From: Pyricularia pennisetigena
Taxonomy: Eukaryota; Ascomycota; Sordariomycetes; Magnaporthales; Pyriculariaceae
NCBI RefSeq assembly: GCF_004337985.1
Contig: NW_021940920.1
Span: 480,549-544,548, forward strand
Length of the DNA stretch: 64,000 nt
Direction: 5' to 3'
Both the position numbers and the translations under genes were made by a program. The notes beneath the pieces were generated by a model, which searched no databases, was not told the DNA's origin, and saw only the letters and a program-made list of their open reading frames with translations. Below are positions 19,901 to 32,175 of this stretch, piece by piece. Positions within the stretch are counted from its first letter, which is position 1; each line of letters starts with the position of its first letter.

Positions 19901-22458
19901 CATGACCCTCTGGGCAAGTAAGAAATTACGGAAAAGAGCCGCAACCATCAGGTCCTGTCTAAAGAACTTGCGGAAGAGGTGGCGCGGAAGAGTGGTCCAG
20001 GCGATTGTGTCAGTTATGGCTGTAAAAATCCAGTTGAGTTCTCCAAGGGGTGTCCGCCTCTCTTGAAGACGCCCTGGCAGCTTCTTGGCTCGCTCGGGCG
20101 TGAGTCCGGTCTGGAGAGGGTTCTGGAGGACGAAGAACCACAGGGCCATCTCGATCGGCGTCGTGAGGCAGCATGTAAATAAGTCGGCGGGAAGTAATGG
20201 GTTGGTGGGGAGATTCTGTGAGGAACTGCAGGCGGCAAGGTGGATATAGGGGCGGAAGTTCGCTTTATAATGGTTTGGGTCACGAAGGACAGCCTCCTCC
20301 TCTTCCTTTTCATGCTTCTCGACAAATTTATGGTAGTTGCTGAGGATATTGCCAGCCTCGGAGCAATCCCAGACAAAGATTGTTGGGGCTTGCAACCAGT
20401 GCTGAAGATCATAAAGGGAGACTGGAATGTATTGTGTGTAGTTCTTGTTGAATACCCATATCTCACCAGATGAGGTAGGTTTTGGGACACCATGACCGTT
20501 GTAGTGGAGCAGGACTCGCTCGTCTTTGGCGCTCTTTCTAAGCGAGACACAGAATTTCTTGGTATCCTCGACCGAGGGATCCAGATACTGCTTGTAGCGC
20601 GTGCGCATAGCCAGCGTCTCGTATTGGGACTGCAGTGCCTTGCCGATGTTCTCGAGCGCTTTCTGAGCCGGAGTAACAGTCGGGTCTTGCCATGCTTCCA
20701 TTTTGGCTCCGGGATTTGTCTTTAGCTGATCTGGGGGTTCGACACCAATGTTAAGACACACGGCAATAGCCGCGGACACGGTCTTAAGTCGATCCCTCAT
20801 GCGCCAATCTTGTATCTCGAAGGGTGCCAGTTTCGGCTTGCCAGTTGTCTCATGGCGCTTTTCAGTAAAGTACATGTACCAATTCTGCCCAGCCATGTTA
20901 GTAAATGCAGGCGATCTTTAGCGAGGCGCTTGTAAGCAGCAAGCCCCATTGCTCCATAAGAAATTTGTCTTTTCGGGACCTCTGTCTGCGCTCGCAGATC
21001 CGAAGGCGAAGGACGTCCCCGTGGCTATAAAGATTATCAAAAGCAAGCTCGATAGGGAATACAGTCCCATGACAATCGCATAAGCTGGTGAAGTGGTTGT
21101 ATATTGGCCTCAATGGAGGAACTGGCGCCGGACGGTAGGGCTGAGGTCCAAGGCAGCGAGACATGGTACAAGGAGGGTGTTTTGTACGAATACTAATGAA
21201 ATAGGCAGACAGATATGCACCACGTGTAAGGTTGAAGTCTTGCAACTCTGGATGAGGACTGGCTGGAACAAATGAGGCGGGGGTAGAGGTTTGTGTAACG
21301 ATTTTCAAAGAGGCACCCCGCGTCCTATCATGGGGTTGCCTTGGGTTTGTAGTGTGTGTAAGATGCAAAGAAGGGAAGATAGTGGCCCTTGTTTTGAGGC
21401 TGCAGGCGGAGCCATGAGCGGTACTCAGAAGAACAAGAACATGTTCTATACCTTGTGTCTTCCCAGAGAGTACGGAACAACAACATTCGATGCAGTTCCC
21501 GACAGTTTGCATCACTTGATGCCTGCTTCAAGATGTGTTTGGAGAGCATGGGACGAACGCCAGACAGAGAGAAACGAAGATGAGTATCGTAGGCATGGTG
21601 AAGCCGCAGCAACCTGCAGGAAAACAGGGGCAGGAGCAACAAACGAGATTGGTCAGGGAGAGCAAGGACAGACAGACGCACATTTACCAGATGTGATATT
21701 TCTTCGGAATCATAGTGGTCCCCAAAGCCATGCCTGGCACCCCATGAGCTGATCTTTTTGCCCTTGGTATTATTGCCTTGCCGGCGATGGTGGTCAGCGT
21801 CCGAGTCGTCCGGGTCGCTGTCGTAGCCATCTTCTGAATGAAGCACGAAGTCACTCTTCGACCTGAGAAGTTTGGGCTTCGCGCTTGAAGGTCTGCGATC
21901 GGAAAGGGAGGCAGCGTCGGCGGCGGCGGACGACCTCGAAGCCACGGTTACGGGCGTATGATTTGCTGCGAAGCCGTCGCCATTTGCCAAAGCCGCCGTT
22001 GCGTTGTTCTTGCTAGACGGCGCACTGGATGGCCGTCTACTTTGTGAGCTGGACGATTCGGTCGTCTGTAGGTCCGGTCGTCGTGCGGGCGCGCCGTTGG
22101 TTGATGTCACGGACGCGGGAAGAGGAGTAGGAGAGTTGTGCTGCGCAAGGCGAGACGCGGCCATGGTCGCAGCTGCAGGCCCAACAAGAAGCGTGTCTGT
22201 CGTAGTTGTCGTCGTGTGCGACCTCGACGGCATCGCTCCGGAGCTGCCGCTCGCAATCGACGGTTGTGGGTGAGCGAACTGGTGGAAGTGGTTCGTCGCG
22301 TTACTTGGTGAATCGGGGCTGTGATGTCGGTGCTGGCCAGCTCGAGCGCGAGCGCTTGGAGGCTGAGGGCTTGCCGAGTCAGGAGCGGTGGGTTCTAGTT
22401 GCTTGTGGGTCAGCCGCGTGGTGTGGGGACCATTGAGATCGGTGAATGCCGTCATCAT
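16966..22458 (-). CDS. KOG1: KOG1/raptor, TORC1 scaffold subunit
   Basis: Modelled exons 22458-21688, 20884-17256 and 17194-16966 give 1542 aa, close to yeast Kog1. Exon 1 encodes a disordered Ser/Thr-rich N-terminus ending RHGFGDHYDSEEISHL, the acidic lead-in typical of fungal raptors. Exon 2 begins NWYMYFTEKRHETTGKPK, the start of the raptor caspase-like domain, with VLLHYNGHGVP and IFVWDCSEAGN at the pseudo-active site. HEAT-type repeats fill the middle and WD40 repeats the C-terminal third. The last exon restores VFSVGTSAHTVKVFN. Raptor presents substrates (TOS motifs) to TOR kinase in TORC1, controlling growth in response to nutrients. The about 800-nt first intron is unusually long; an extra small exon inside it cannot be excluded. 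A start at the ATG of 20896 (MAGQ) is unlikely, as it lies between a TACTAAC branch site and the CAG acceptor. Confidence 0.9.
20885..21687 (-). other. Long KOG1 intron with consensus branch site
   Basis: Donor GTAAAT (21687-21682) and acceptor GGGCAG (ending 20885) with a perfect TACTAAC branch element at 20903-20897. At about 803 nt it is much longer than the other introns here. A 205-codon frame inside it shows no recognisable domain. Confidence 0.7.
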
Positions 22459-25400
22459 GGTAAGTTGTCATGCTTCAATTCATATACATCTTATACGCTA
22501 CCTTGTTTGATGATCTGGTGAGTTCTACTAATTCAACTCTTTAATCACAGTTACAAGTACTTTAGCAGAGCAAAATTAAGTAACATGATAGGAAATTCAA
22601 AGTAGCTTGAGGGCATGCACATGGCAGCGGGAGTCCTCAAGCTGCATGATATGTGGGGACCTATGCAGGTAGGTATGTTCCATGCCAGCTACCTCTCGTT
22701 TCAACCCTGATGAACCTGCCCGCCTGAGCGTCTTGTCTGCGAACGTAACTAAGATGTAGGCACATGTGCACATAGGTAGACTGTTAGGAATCTAAGCTGC
22801 CTTGAGTTTAAGTCGGCAGAGTACCAGACAAATACTTAGGTGCATAGGTATTTTTGGTACCTTGAGAGCCTTGGCCCTGAAAACCCAGTCAGACTAGGTC
22901 ACGTTTTTGAGAACAAAGTGAGAAAACCGCAGACATTAGCACTGAATCGAATTCTCCAGAAAATTTGTGCCCTTCTCTCCCGCTTAGGTTGCCAATTCGA
23001 ACGAGAAAATAGTATAGTAATGCATTTGACTTCCAAGATACTACTTTTGCTGCTTGGAAGTCTCTAACTACGAATACCGAGTGTTTTACATTTTAAGGAT
23101 CGAACTTGCTTTTTGCCTGTCCACGCGCATTTTGGTATTGGTTTTCCCGTAAGTGATGTTCGGTCCTTACCCTGACAGATAAGTGGCGTTGGACTAAGCG
23201 GATAGCTTTATGAGACATCTTACTTGTTCTTCTTCCTCCCTTTTTCTATTACCATCAAAAACGCTGCTTTTAGCTGTCAGTGCCACATTTCCGGGGCTAG
23301 TAGACTACCTTCTTCTTAAATCTATAGCGTGGCAACAACCTACGTGCCCAATGCATTCCTGCTTGTATGAGCTCTCTGCATCGAGATCCCGTAGACTTGT
23401 CATGGAAGCCGGCATTAATGTGAGCGACAAAGGCATGTGGCACCACGAACTTTAGACAGAAAGGGCCTTTGTCAGTCTTGCCAATGCAGTCAGTGCATGG
23501 GCCCCTTGTCGGGTTAGTATCGGCACCACTTTACTAACCCTACACCGCATAACCAACCCGTCGCCATTGGGCTTGCCAGGTCTGATTCATCCAATGTGTT
23601 GAGTGATAGATATATGTTTTCCACAAAGCCGTCAGAGGTTCACATACGCCATTGTGTATACGTAATTTACTACTTATTCATGAGCGATACGCGCCTGAAG
23701 CTCGTTGAGTGACGCTTGCCACGCCATTACGATAGGTATGTTCTTTGCAGATTGTTGTGTTGATTAAAAATCACTCTTCCTTGATTTCCTTAGTGCTACG
23801 CTTTTCAATATCTACCCACCTAAGGTTACTAGCTAACAATTCCAAAACGGAGTCGACCTCAGCAATTTCATGCCACGGACACCCTGCCTTTCAGATCCGA
23901 CTGCATTGAAACCCTATGTTAAGCCGAACGCGGAAATCTCCCAAGTTTCACTGATCTCTTGCGCCTTTACGTTTGTTTTTGTTTGTTTTGCCCGTGTCTC
24001 CTCATTTTCAACTCACCCTGTATATGGTAACCTCCTGATACGGTGCATCTTGGCAGGGGCTAGGCTACAGGCCTAGGTATAATTCCGTCGGGACGACCCC
24101 TATGCAAATAAGCTACTGAAGCTGTATCACAGTGGCGTGTCTACTGCAGGTACCGCCTTGGATGCAACTTCCCCACGACGCACGTCAAAACTACATGCAG
24201 GATATTTTCGTTTTCATGTTTTGTTTAGACAAGTTACGTTGGGTATCTGGGTGGGTAACTGATGGGGAGTAGAGTCTTCCACTTGCCCGTGGCACAGGGC
24301 AAGAGAGCTTACTGGCCCCTGTGTGCAAGTTTGCAAGAAGGGTGCCGTATGGATGGATGTCAATGCCGTTTTACAGTACGAACAAGTGGTCGAGATTTGT
24401 AACCCTCGTCCTCGTAGGAAATTCGTTGTGTTTTCAACGGCAGCGTAAAACATCCCAACAATGGGAACAAATGCGATTCGGTTTTTTTCTCATCTGATCA
24501 GCTCAAATTGGCTTCCGCTTTTGCCTCCGCAATGGGTACCCCACATAACAATGACTCGGAAATGCCGTCGCGTCTGGTCGTCGCGATCAACGCTGCCATT
24601 CATTTTAATTTCAGTACTCAGCTTGCGACCCAACCCCTACCGCGACGGCAGACCCAGCGCTGTCTAAGTGATTGGTAGTACCGATGCGTACCAAACAGTG
24701 CTTCAACCTCAGTCACTTCGTAGATATCATTGGTCCCGCAATTCATCGCTCAATGCCTGCCAAGTGATCCTGGAAACAAAGAAATCAAAACGTGGTTTCG
24801 ATGCAAAAAGGCAAGGGACCTACAGTTACCTGCCTGGTTATCCTAAGATTGTTCCATGTTCCCCTACTGGTGCTTTGAACCGGCTGCAGAAGAGGAGGAC
24901 AAAACTGTCACGTCTTGCTTGCCAATTTGCCCGACGAGCACAAAGTCGAGAAAGGAGAAGGTGCCTGGTGTTGAACACTCAGTGCCGCGCACGAGCCACA
25001 AAAGACCCTGCTAAGGATTTTCCCTGAAGTGCTCCACAAAAAGCGCGGACGAGCGTCGGATGTACAGAGGCTAGGATTGGCTGGCGGCTTGGGATGTCCA
25101 TCCAGCTCAGGTCATCCTCTTGCGCGCGTCAGCCCGCACCCACGCAGTTTTCTGACAGGAGTGCTCAATGAAGATCCGATCCTGTGCTGATGGTGGTAAA
25201 GTGAATTGGCACTTGGGAAGTAGGCGCGAAAGGGACCAATTTTGCTTGTGTCCGACTTTGCTTCTTTAGAAATTGTCTATTCTATCAAAGCTTGTTCTTT
25301 CTTCTTTATTGCATCCCTGCTTTTTTCCCTTCCCTTTTACAATGAGCAGTTAATTCCCCTATTGCCCGACTTTGCATGCTTGCTCTGGATTTCTGGGTCC

Positions 25401-25970
25401 GTTAATTGTGTTGTGTGTCCCTGCAATCCCCAGTCTCCATCACTGCTGTAGCACTACAAACACCACCTTCTGAGGGACGAAAAAAATTGGGAGGTCGAAC
25501 TTCCAAACAGACACCAAGCCCAAATAAGGATACAGCGGCGCACATACCGCAGTAATAACGACCAACCCGTCTCCACCATCGATGCTCTCCCAGCCATCTC
25601 CAACCTCGTGGCACGGCTCCTTCTACCTGTCATCTTCTCTTTTCCATTCTTCAATTCGGGCTTGACAGATTCGACACCACGGCCCGACCGCATAGCACTG
25701 CCTCCGACACGACAATTAATTGGCAGCTGCGATTTGGGCGCTACCCCTTTTTTTTTTTCGCGCACACGGCTCCGATCAGACTCTCTCTCACCCGGGCAGT
25801 AGCCACCCAAACGCTCGACAGAACCCATCTCGTCGCCCACTGCCTGACGCATTGCGAACGCATCGCTCCCTGATTACGGCGCGGAGCCGAATGCCCAGTG
25901 CCTCGATTGGCATCGGGTCTGGACGAGCGACACCGCCACTGGGCTCTCTGCCACCGGACGTTTGCCCACC
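22459..25970. other. Large divergent intergenic region between KOG1 and the Tea1-like gene
   Basis: About 3.5 kb upstream of both KOG1 (-) and the kelch gene (+). Small frames of up to about 120 codons occur but have no recognisable domain, signal peptide or conserved splice structure. The last about 700 bp before 25971 is rich in C/T runs, like a fungal promoter and 5' leader, with an 11-T run near 25747. No gene can be supported. Confidence 0.45.
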
Positions 25971-28900
25971 ATGTCATTTCTGTTCAAGTCGAAGAAGAAC
26001 CAAGAGAGATCTCTGTCGAGTCGCGATGGGCCGCCACAGTCATCCAACAGCTCCATCCAGAGCACCGCTGCCCGAGTAGCACGAGAGGAGAAGAGTGCGT
26101 TGCAAAGGTCGACCCCGACAGGAAGCCTGCACTCGCTCGATAACGAGGGCAGCGTAAGCAGTCCGGATCAGGGCTATGGAAGACGACCTCAAACTGCGCC
26201 GAATGAGCAGGGGCTGGGAACGCCCCCCAGCGATCTTCCGGTGAGTACCTGGTTTGACAGGCGTGGCTGCCGTGCCTGCTTTTGTTGTTGGAAGCTTTTC
26301 TTGGTTTGTTGGGTGGTATCAAGATGCATGGTCGGGATTCTAATACACGAGTCTTGATCGTCAAAGTTCCGCAATGGAGGCCAACCGCAGCCCATGCAGC
26401 AACAAGTGTCGAGCCCGAATTCGAACTTGTACCCCTGGACGCAGCGCAGGCTCAACTACACCACTTCTCATCCCAGCCCATTTCCACGATATGGCGCCGC
26501 CGTCAACTCGACCTCGTCGAAGGAGGGTGACATATATGTCATGGGAGGACTTATCAACAGCGCAACTGTCAAGGGCGATTTGTGGATGATAGAAGCCGGG
26601 GGCAATCTCTCGTGCTACCCACTATCCACAACCGCGGAGGGCCCCGGGCCAAGAGTAGGGCACGCAAGCTTGCTAGTAGGCAATGCTTTTATCGTCTATG
26701 GAGGAGATACAAAGATTGATGAAGCAGACGTTTTGGACGAGACATTATACTTGCTAAACACTTGTACGTCTGACCACAGCCTGTCGCCTATCTGGTTTTG
26801 TCCTTCATGAACGCGACATTTCACTGACAACTTCCACGCGTCACAGCTACTCGGCAATGGTCCAGGTCTCTGCCAGCGGGGCCACGACCCTCCGGTCGCT
26901 ATGGACACTCACTTAATATTCTTGGATCAAAGATATACATTTTCGGTGGTCAAGTTGAAGGATATTTCATGAACGACCTAGCCGCGTTCGACTTGAACCA
27001 GCTACAGATGCAAGACAACCGGTGGGAGATGCTCTTACAAAACAGCGACAGTGGCGGACCACCTGTGGGCACAGTGCCTCCAGCAAGGACTAACCACACT
27101 ATGATTACCTACAACGACAAGATGTATCTGTATGTCTCCCTGTTGTTGCCCCAACCTAGTTTCACGATCACTGTGCGCAATCGCTGACGCTGCTACACAG
27201 GTTTGGCGGTACCAATGGCTTCCAGTGGTTCAACGATGTGTGGTGTTACGACCCAGCGACCAATTCCTGGTCTCAGCTTGATTGCATAGGTTACATCCCG
27301 ATTCCTCGAGAAGGGCATGCTGCGTCTTTGGTCGACGATGTTATGTATATCTTTGGAGGGCGTACCGAAGAGGGCGCCGATTTGGGAGATCTGGCTGCCT
27401 TTCGCATAACCTCCCGTCGTTGGTACACCTTTCAGAACATGGGGCCCTCTCCTTCTCCACGCTCCGGTCATAGCATGACCACTGTTGGAAAGGCGGTTGT
27501 CGTAGTCGGTGGAGAGCCAAGCACGGCCGCGACCGCAGTAAACGATCTAGGCCTGATCTATATGCTCGACACTACCAAGATCAGGTATCCGAACGATTCG
27601 CAGATACAGACCAGCCAGCGTCAGCAGGGCACTAGGCGGCCAAGCACCAGCAATTCCAACGAAGCAGGCGGCATGCAGGTAGCGAATCGCGCTTTGCCGT
27701 TGAGAGAGGGGTCTCAGGGCCCTCCGGAGAAGAGGATGATGGCCCCACGGGATGCTGGAGCGATGCAGAGTCCACCGAACGGAATTCGAGGCCCGAATGG
27801 TATCGATGCATCGAAGCTGCCCCGAGCCGCCGGTGCTCCACAATCTAATACACAACCTCAAGGACCACCCCAGAAACCGGCGGTAAACACCAACGTTGCC
27901 CCGAGATCGCGTAACACGTCCCGGGATAGGGCGGATATGGTGGTATCACCAGTGACGCCGGTACAAAATTCTTCGCCGGTGATACAGGACAGCGCGAAGA
28001 TGGGGGACCTCCCCACCAATGGTAGGCGTACACCCACTGGCCAAGGTGCTGGCCCAAAAGCTGCCACTGTACCCAAGTTGGAGCCAGTAGTGGAGGCGCC
28101 AAAGCCCGCGCAGGCACGCTCTGTTAAGTCGTCAGGGTCGGTGGATAGCTCTACGGACCCTGGACTCAAAGCCGCAGCCGTTAGAGCGGCATCGCCGCCA
28201 CCGCCAACTCGACAAAACAGTAACCCGAATCGCAGGTCGTCAAACAGGAACTCGCAGACCGTGGTTTTGCTCAAGGAGCTCGACATGGCCCGGAACAGGA
28301 ATGCTTGGTACGCTTCTGAGCTAGAACTGGCGCGGAAGGCTGGATATGCGCCTAACGCATCGATGAGCCCTGTGTTTGAGCGGGGTGCGGCGGAGACCTT
28401 TGATGACGAGGACAAGCCTTTGATTGAGGCCCTGTTGGCCATGCGCCAAGAGCTCGCCAATGTCCAGATATCGGTGGACAAACAGGCTGTGCTCGCCGCC
28501 AAGCAGATCGCGGAAGCTGAGAAGCAGAGAGACGCCGCGATCCAGGAAGCAGTCTACGCGAGAGCCCGGCTTGCGGGTCAGGTTGGGGGCAGCATTTCAA
28601 GTACGCCTCAGATGGACCTCGCAAGAGACCCCGACGACAGGGACGGAGAGCTCAGTCGAAAGTTAGCGGCCACCCTCAGTTCTCAGAAAGATCTCCAGAA
28701 CCAGGTGGATAGGATGTCTGCCGAGCTAGAGGCCGAGAAGCGTGCTCGGCAGCTGGCAGACGATACCGCGAACGCGGCACAGAAGCGCATGCGTGATTTG
28801 GAGACGTTCAAGCAACAAAATTCCCTTGAAACGGAAAGTCTGAGGGCTGAGCTTCACATACTGCAACGTGAGTCCCGCGAGCAATCTATTGCTGCCGCGG

Positions 28901-30762
28901 AAGCCCAGGCTCAGGCCGATACGCTTCGTGTCGAGAAGGAGGAGCTCGATGCCAAGCTGAAGGAACTCACCGGGAACTCGGAAGAGAGCAGTAATGCCCT
29001 TACTGGGCTTCGACAAGCCCTTGCTGCTTCGACAGAGATCAGAGAACTTCTCGAGCGCAAGGCACAGGAGGAGAGAGCTAACCGAGAGGAGATCGAAGCT
29101 AAACTAATCAGGCTGAAGGCCGAGCATGAGCAACGCACAGCTGAACTTGAGGCAACCACTGCGCGCTTGCGTGATGCGGAACAACTTGCCGAGCGCCATG
29201 CCAACGAGGCCAAGGCTCACCAGCAAGCGTTACTTAACGGCCTCGACCAAATCACAGCCAGGAGTGTTGGCAAGTCAGAAAAGAGCGAATCGGATCGCAT
29301 TGTTGCTCTGCAAGGTCAGCTCAACGCAGCAAATGCCATGGTTAGGAAATACCAACAACAGGCCGATACTGCCTCTGACAAGCTACGAAGCGCCGAGGAG
29401 CGCATTGCCGGGCTCGAGGCATACCAGGAGCAGGCCAGCCGGGACGGCGTCCACATCCGGAAGCAGCTCCAGGCCGCCATGCGCGATACCCAGTCGCTTC
29501 AGGCCGAAAACTCGGACCTCAAGAGCCAGCTCTCTGCGCAACAGCTTGAGACCAATGCCATTACCGTCCAGCACAACACGCTCAAGGATATACTTAGCGA
29601 GCGTGGTATTAGCCCTAATGGTGCGCCCCGATCGCGTGCAAGCCCGCGCGGTGAAACACCTGACACTGCGGCAGCCCGAGTTCGTGAACTAGAGCAACAG
29701 CTTCAGGCTGCGCAGCAGGCGCAGGAAGAGCACAGGCAAGCGTTTATGACGCAAGCACAGGGCACCGAGTCAGCATACCGTGAAAAACTCAGCCAACTAG
29801 AAAATGACTACCAGTCGGCGGTGCACTATGTCAAGGGCACCGAGAAGATGCTCAAGAAGCTGAAGGAAGAGCTGGCGCGCTACAAGAACGAGAACTCCCG
29901 GCTGAAGAGCCAGATCGGTGATCTGGAGGATACGAAGGGTCCTTCCATCACGAACACGCCAGCCGAATGGGAGAGCGAGCGTGCCACACTGACCAAGAAA
30001 ATCGAGACGCTACAATCAGAGATGATGACTGCTACGGCGCAACTGGAGAAGCAGATGCAGGCTGTGCGTACTGAGCTCGAAGCAGCCAAGCGCGAGCGCG
30101 ACAATGCTGTTAAGCACAGCGAGGAGGCATCACAGCGCGTAAATATGAACAAGAAAGACTTGGAGCAACTTCAACAGGAGAACTCTCTCCTGGAACAGCG
30201 TGCGCAGGATGCCGAGAAAAAGGTCAACCTTCTCCTCGACCAGGTCGAGTCGTCGGTGGACAACTATCGCCGTCGCAGCAGGCAGGTTGCGAGCATGAAT
30301 TCTGATCAGCTCCGGGAATCGTTGGCCAGCATAGAAGCTGCCGAAGCCAAGTCGACAGCAGCAACAAAGACTAATGGCAAGCTTGAACACAGTACTGGTG
30401 CTGGCGATTCTGTCTCTACGGACAGCAGCGCCAGAGGGGGTCTCAGCGGCCTGGGTGGACACCTCAGGAGCGACAGCCTCGACACGAACAGTGAATACAA
30501 CAGCGGTGGTGAGCGAAACTCAGCCGCCCTTGATAATCTTGCCAACGAGCTCGAGACCCTCCGGACACACTGGGAGGCGACCAACAAGAACTACCGCCTA
30601 TCCAACACGTTTGATTTTGAGGGCTCAGGCATGCCGACGCCTACGGCAGCGACGAGCGGTACCGGAGGTGGTGGTCCTGGTGGCAAAAAAGCAGGCGACA
30701 AAGATGACAAGGGGCTAAGCGAGTCGCTAGCAGATTGGAGGAAGAGACTCGACAATGCGTAA
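25971..30762 (+). CDS. Tea1/Kel1-like kelch-repeat cell polarity protein
   Basis: Four exons, 25971-26240, 26367-26763, 26847-27129 and 27201-30762, encode 1503 aa. The N-terminal about 120 residues are basic and Ser-rich (MSFLFKSKKNQERS). About 140-430 form a kelch beta-propeller with repeated signatures such as GDIYVMGG, AFIVYGGDTK, SKIYIFGGQVEG, DVMYIFGGRTEEG and the diagnostic GRYGHS/PRVGHA/PREGHA turns. Pro/Ser-rich disorder follows, then about 700 residues of coiled coil rich in Glu, Gln and Ala. Tea1-type proteins are carried on microtubule plus ends to growing tips and recruit polarity and formin machinery; in filamentous fungi they keep hyphae growing straight. The ATG chosen directly follows a CCACC context. 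Splice phases agree throughout, and the kelch motifs continue across each junction. Confidence 0.92.
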
Positions 30763-32175
30763 CACAGGATTTAATAATAGCCGGCCGCGTGGCAGCGGTT
30801 GTGCACTGACTGTTTCCTAGTCAGATATGAGAAACTTTGAGACCATGGTTCGGATTTTGTCACTTGTTTTGTCGTCTTGTTCGGATGAAGGGAAAAAGGT
30901 TCGTTGTCTTGTTTTGTTTTGCTTTTGCTTTGGTTTTATTTTATTTTATTGTTCTCTTGGCCCTCGGTCCTCGATTTGGGCATGTGTGATTTACGCTTCT
31001 CTACAACAATGTTTTCCAACCTTTTTTCTCTTTCTCTCTCTTTTCTCATTTCTTCCTGCTGTCCTTTCTTTCTTTCTTTTGTTTATCTCTTCCTAGTTTC
31101 ACTTCATACCCACGCTTGTTTTGTTATGCCCGAGTCCGATCATTTAATGTTGATCGATGGGGTCCATGGTACTTGTCTGCTCATCATTTTCACCAAGGCT
31201 TACATAACCGACGGCGACCACAATCATATTACTTAGTTAGCTGTGTCTCGGCTTGAGGAGTACAAGGCGAGATGTTCCCTAGTGTCTTTATATATACACA
31301 ACCTTTTTCAAACACCCTTACAATTTTGGAAATTATTTGCAAGTGTTTCAGACTCGGTGATTAGTATTTAATTATCCCCACAGCCTGCCTAAATCTCATC
31401 CCGGATACCAGCTCTGTGGCTGCCTGTTTGCTGCGGTCCTACGTTGATCTTGGTATGAAAAGCGCACTTATTATGATATTACAGAGGGAAATGCTCTGTG
31501 TGCCAGCATTGGAGATAAAATGAAAAAGAGGATTGATTGTTCCTGCCCAAACCAAACCGTGTCTGAATATATACTACAAAACCGAAGAAGACGATTCCAG
31601 TTTATCCAGCGCGACTCCTTGATAGGCATATAAATGAGCTCCGGGAAGACTCATGAGAATAGAAAAAGAAAAAGAACTGCTATTTCAAATGGCAGCCTCC
31701 GGTATAAAAGTCTATATGCTATAGAAAATACCCGCTGTGGAAAAAAGAATTTTCTACAATACCCCTGTAGCCCGCACCAAGTCTCCTTTGGAAGTACCAG
31801 TACGGATGCAATGGAAGCAGTATGGTCGTCTTTTCGAGTATTAGAGAGGGTATAAGAGGTCATGAAGAAGAAGAAGAGTATGAAGAAGAAGAATGAGATG
31901 GACATAGAGAAAAAAAATGCTTGCGGACACTAGGACCGACGGTTATATATACTGGGTTTGATGCTGGCTGTTGTGGGTTGGGACAAGAGGCGGAACCGGC
32001 CGGGGTGAGAAAGGGATATGATGGCACAAGGGGAGGGGGGCTTGAAAGATATTAGTGGATTGTAAGGGGCTGGGAGGTATGGGCAATAAAAGCAAAAGAA
32101 GAAGAAGAAGAAAGAGGTCTTTGCAGTCAGAAAAAAAAAAGTCGGCCACGGGCCAATCGAGAATAGAATTGTTCT
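30763..32175. other. Convergent intergenic region with purine repeats
   Basis: About 1.4 kb between the Tea1-like stop (+) and the laccase stop (-). T/C-rich runs fill 30900-31100, and GAA/AAG repeats lie at about 31862-31895 and 32096-32114. It should hold two terminators. I see no gene. Confidence 0.5.

Noticed and set aside
20885..20896. ATG at 20896 (MAGQ) as the KOG1 start
   Set aside because: It sits between a TACTAAC branch site and the CAG acceptor, and a fitting upstream exon exists.
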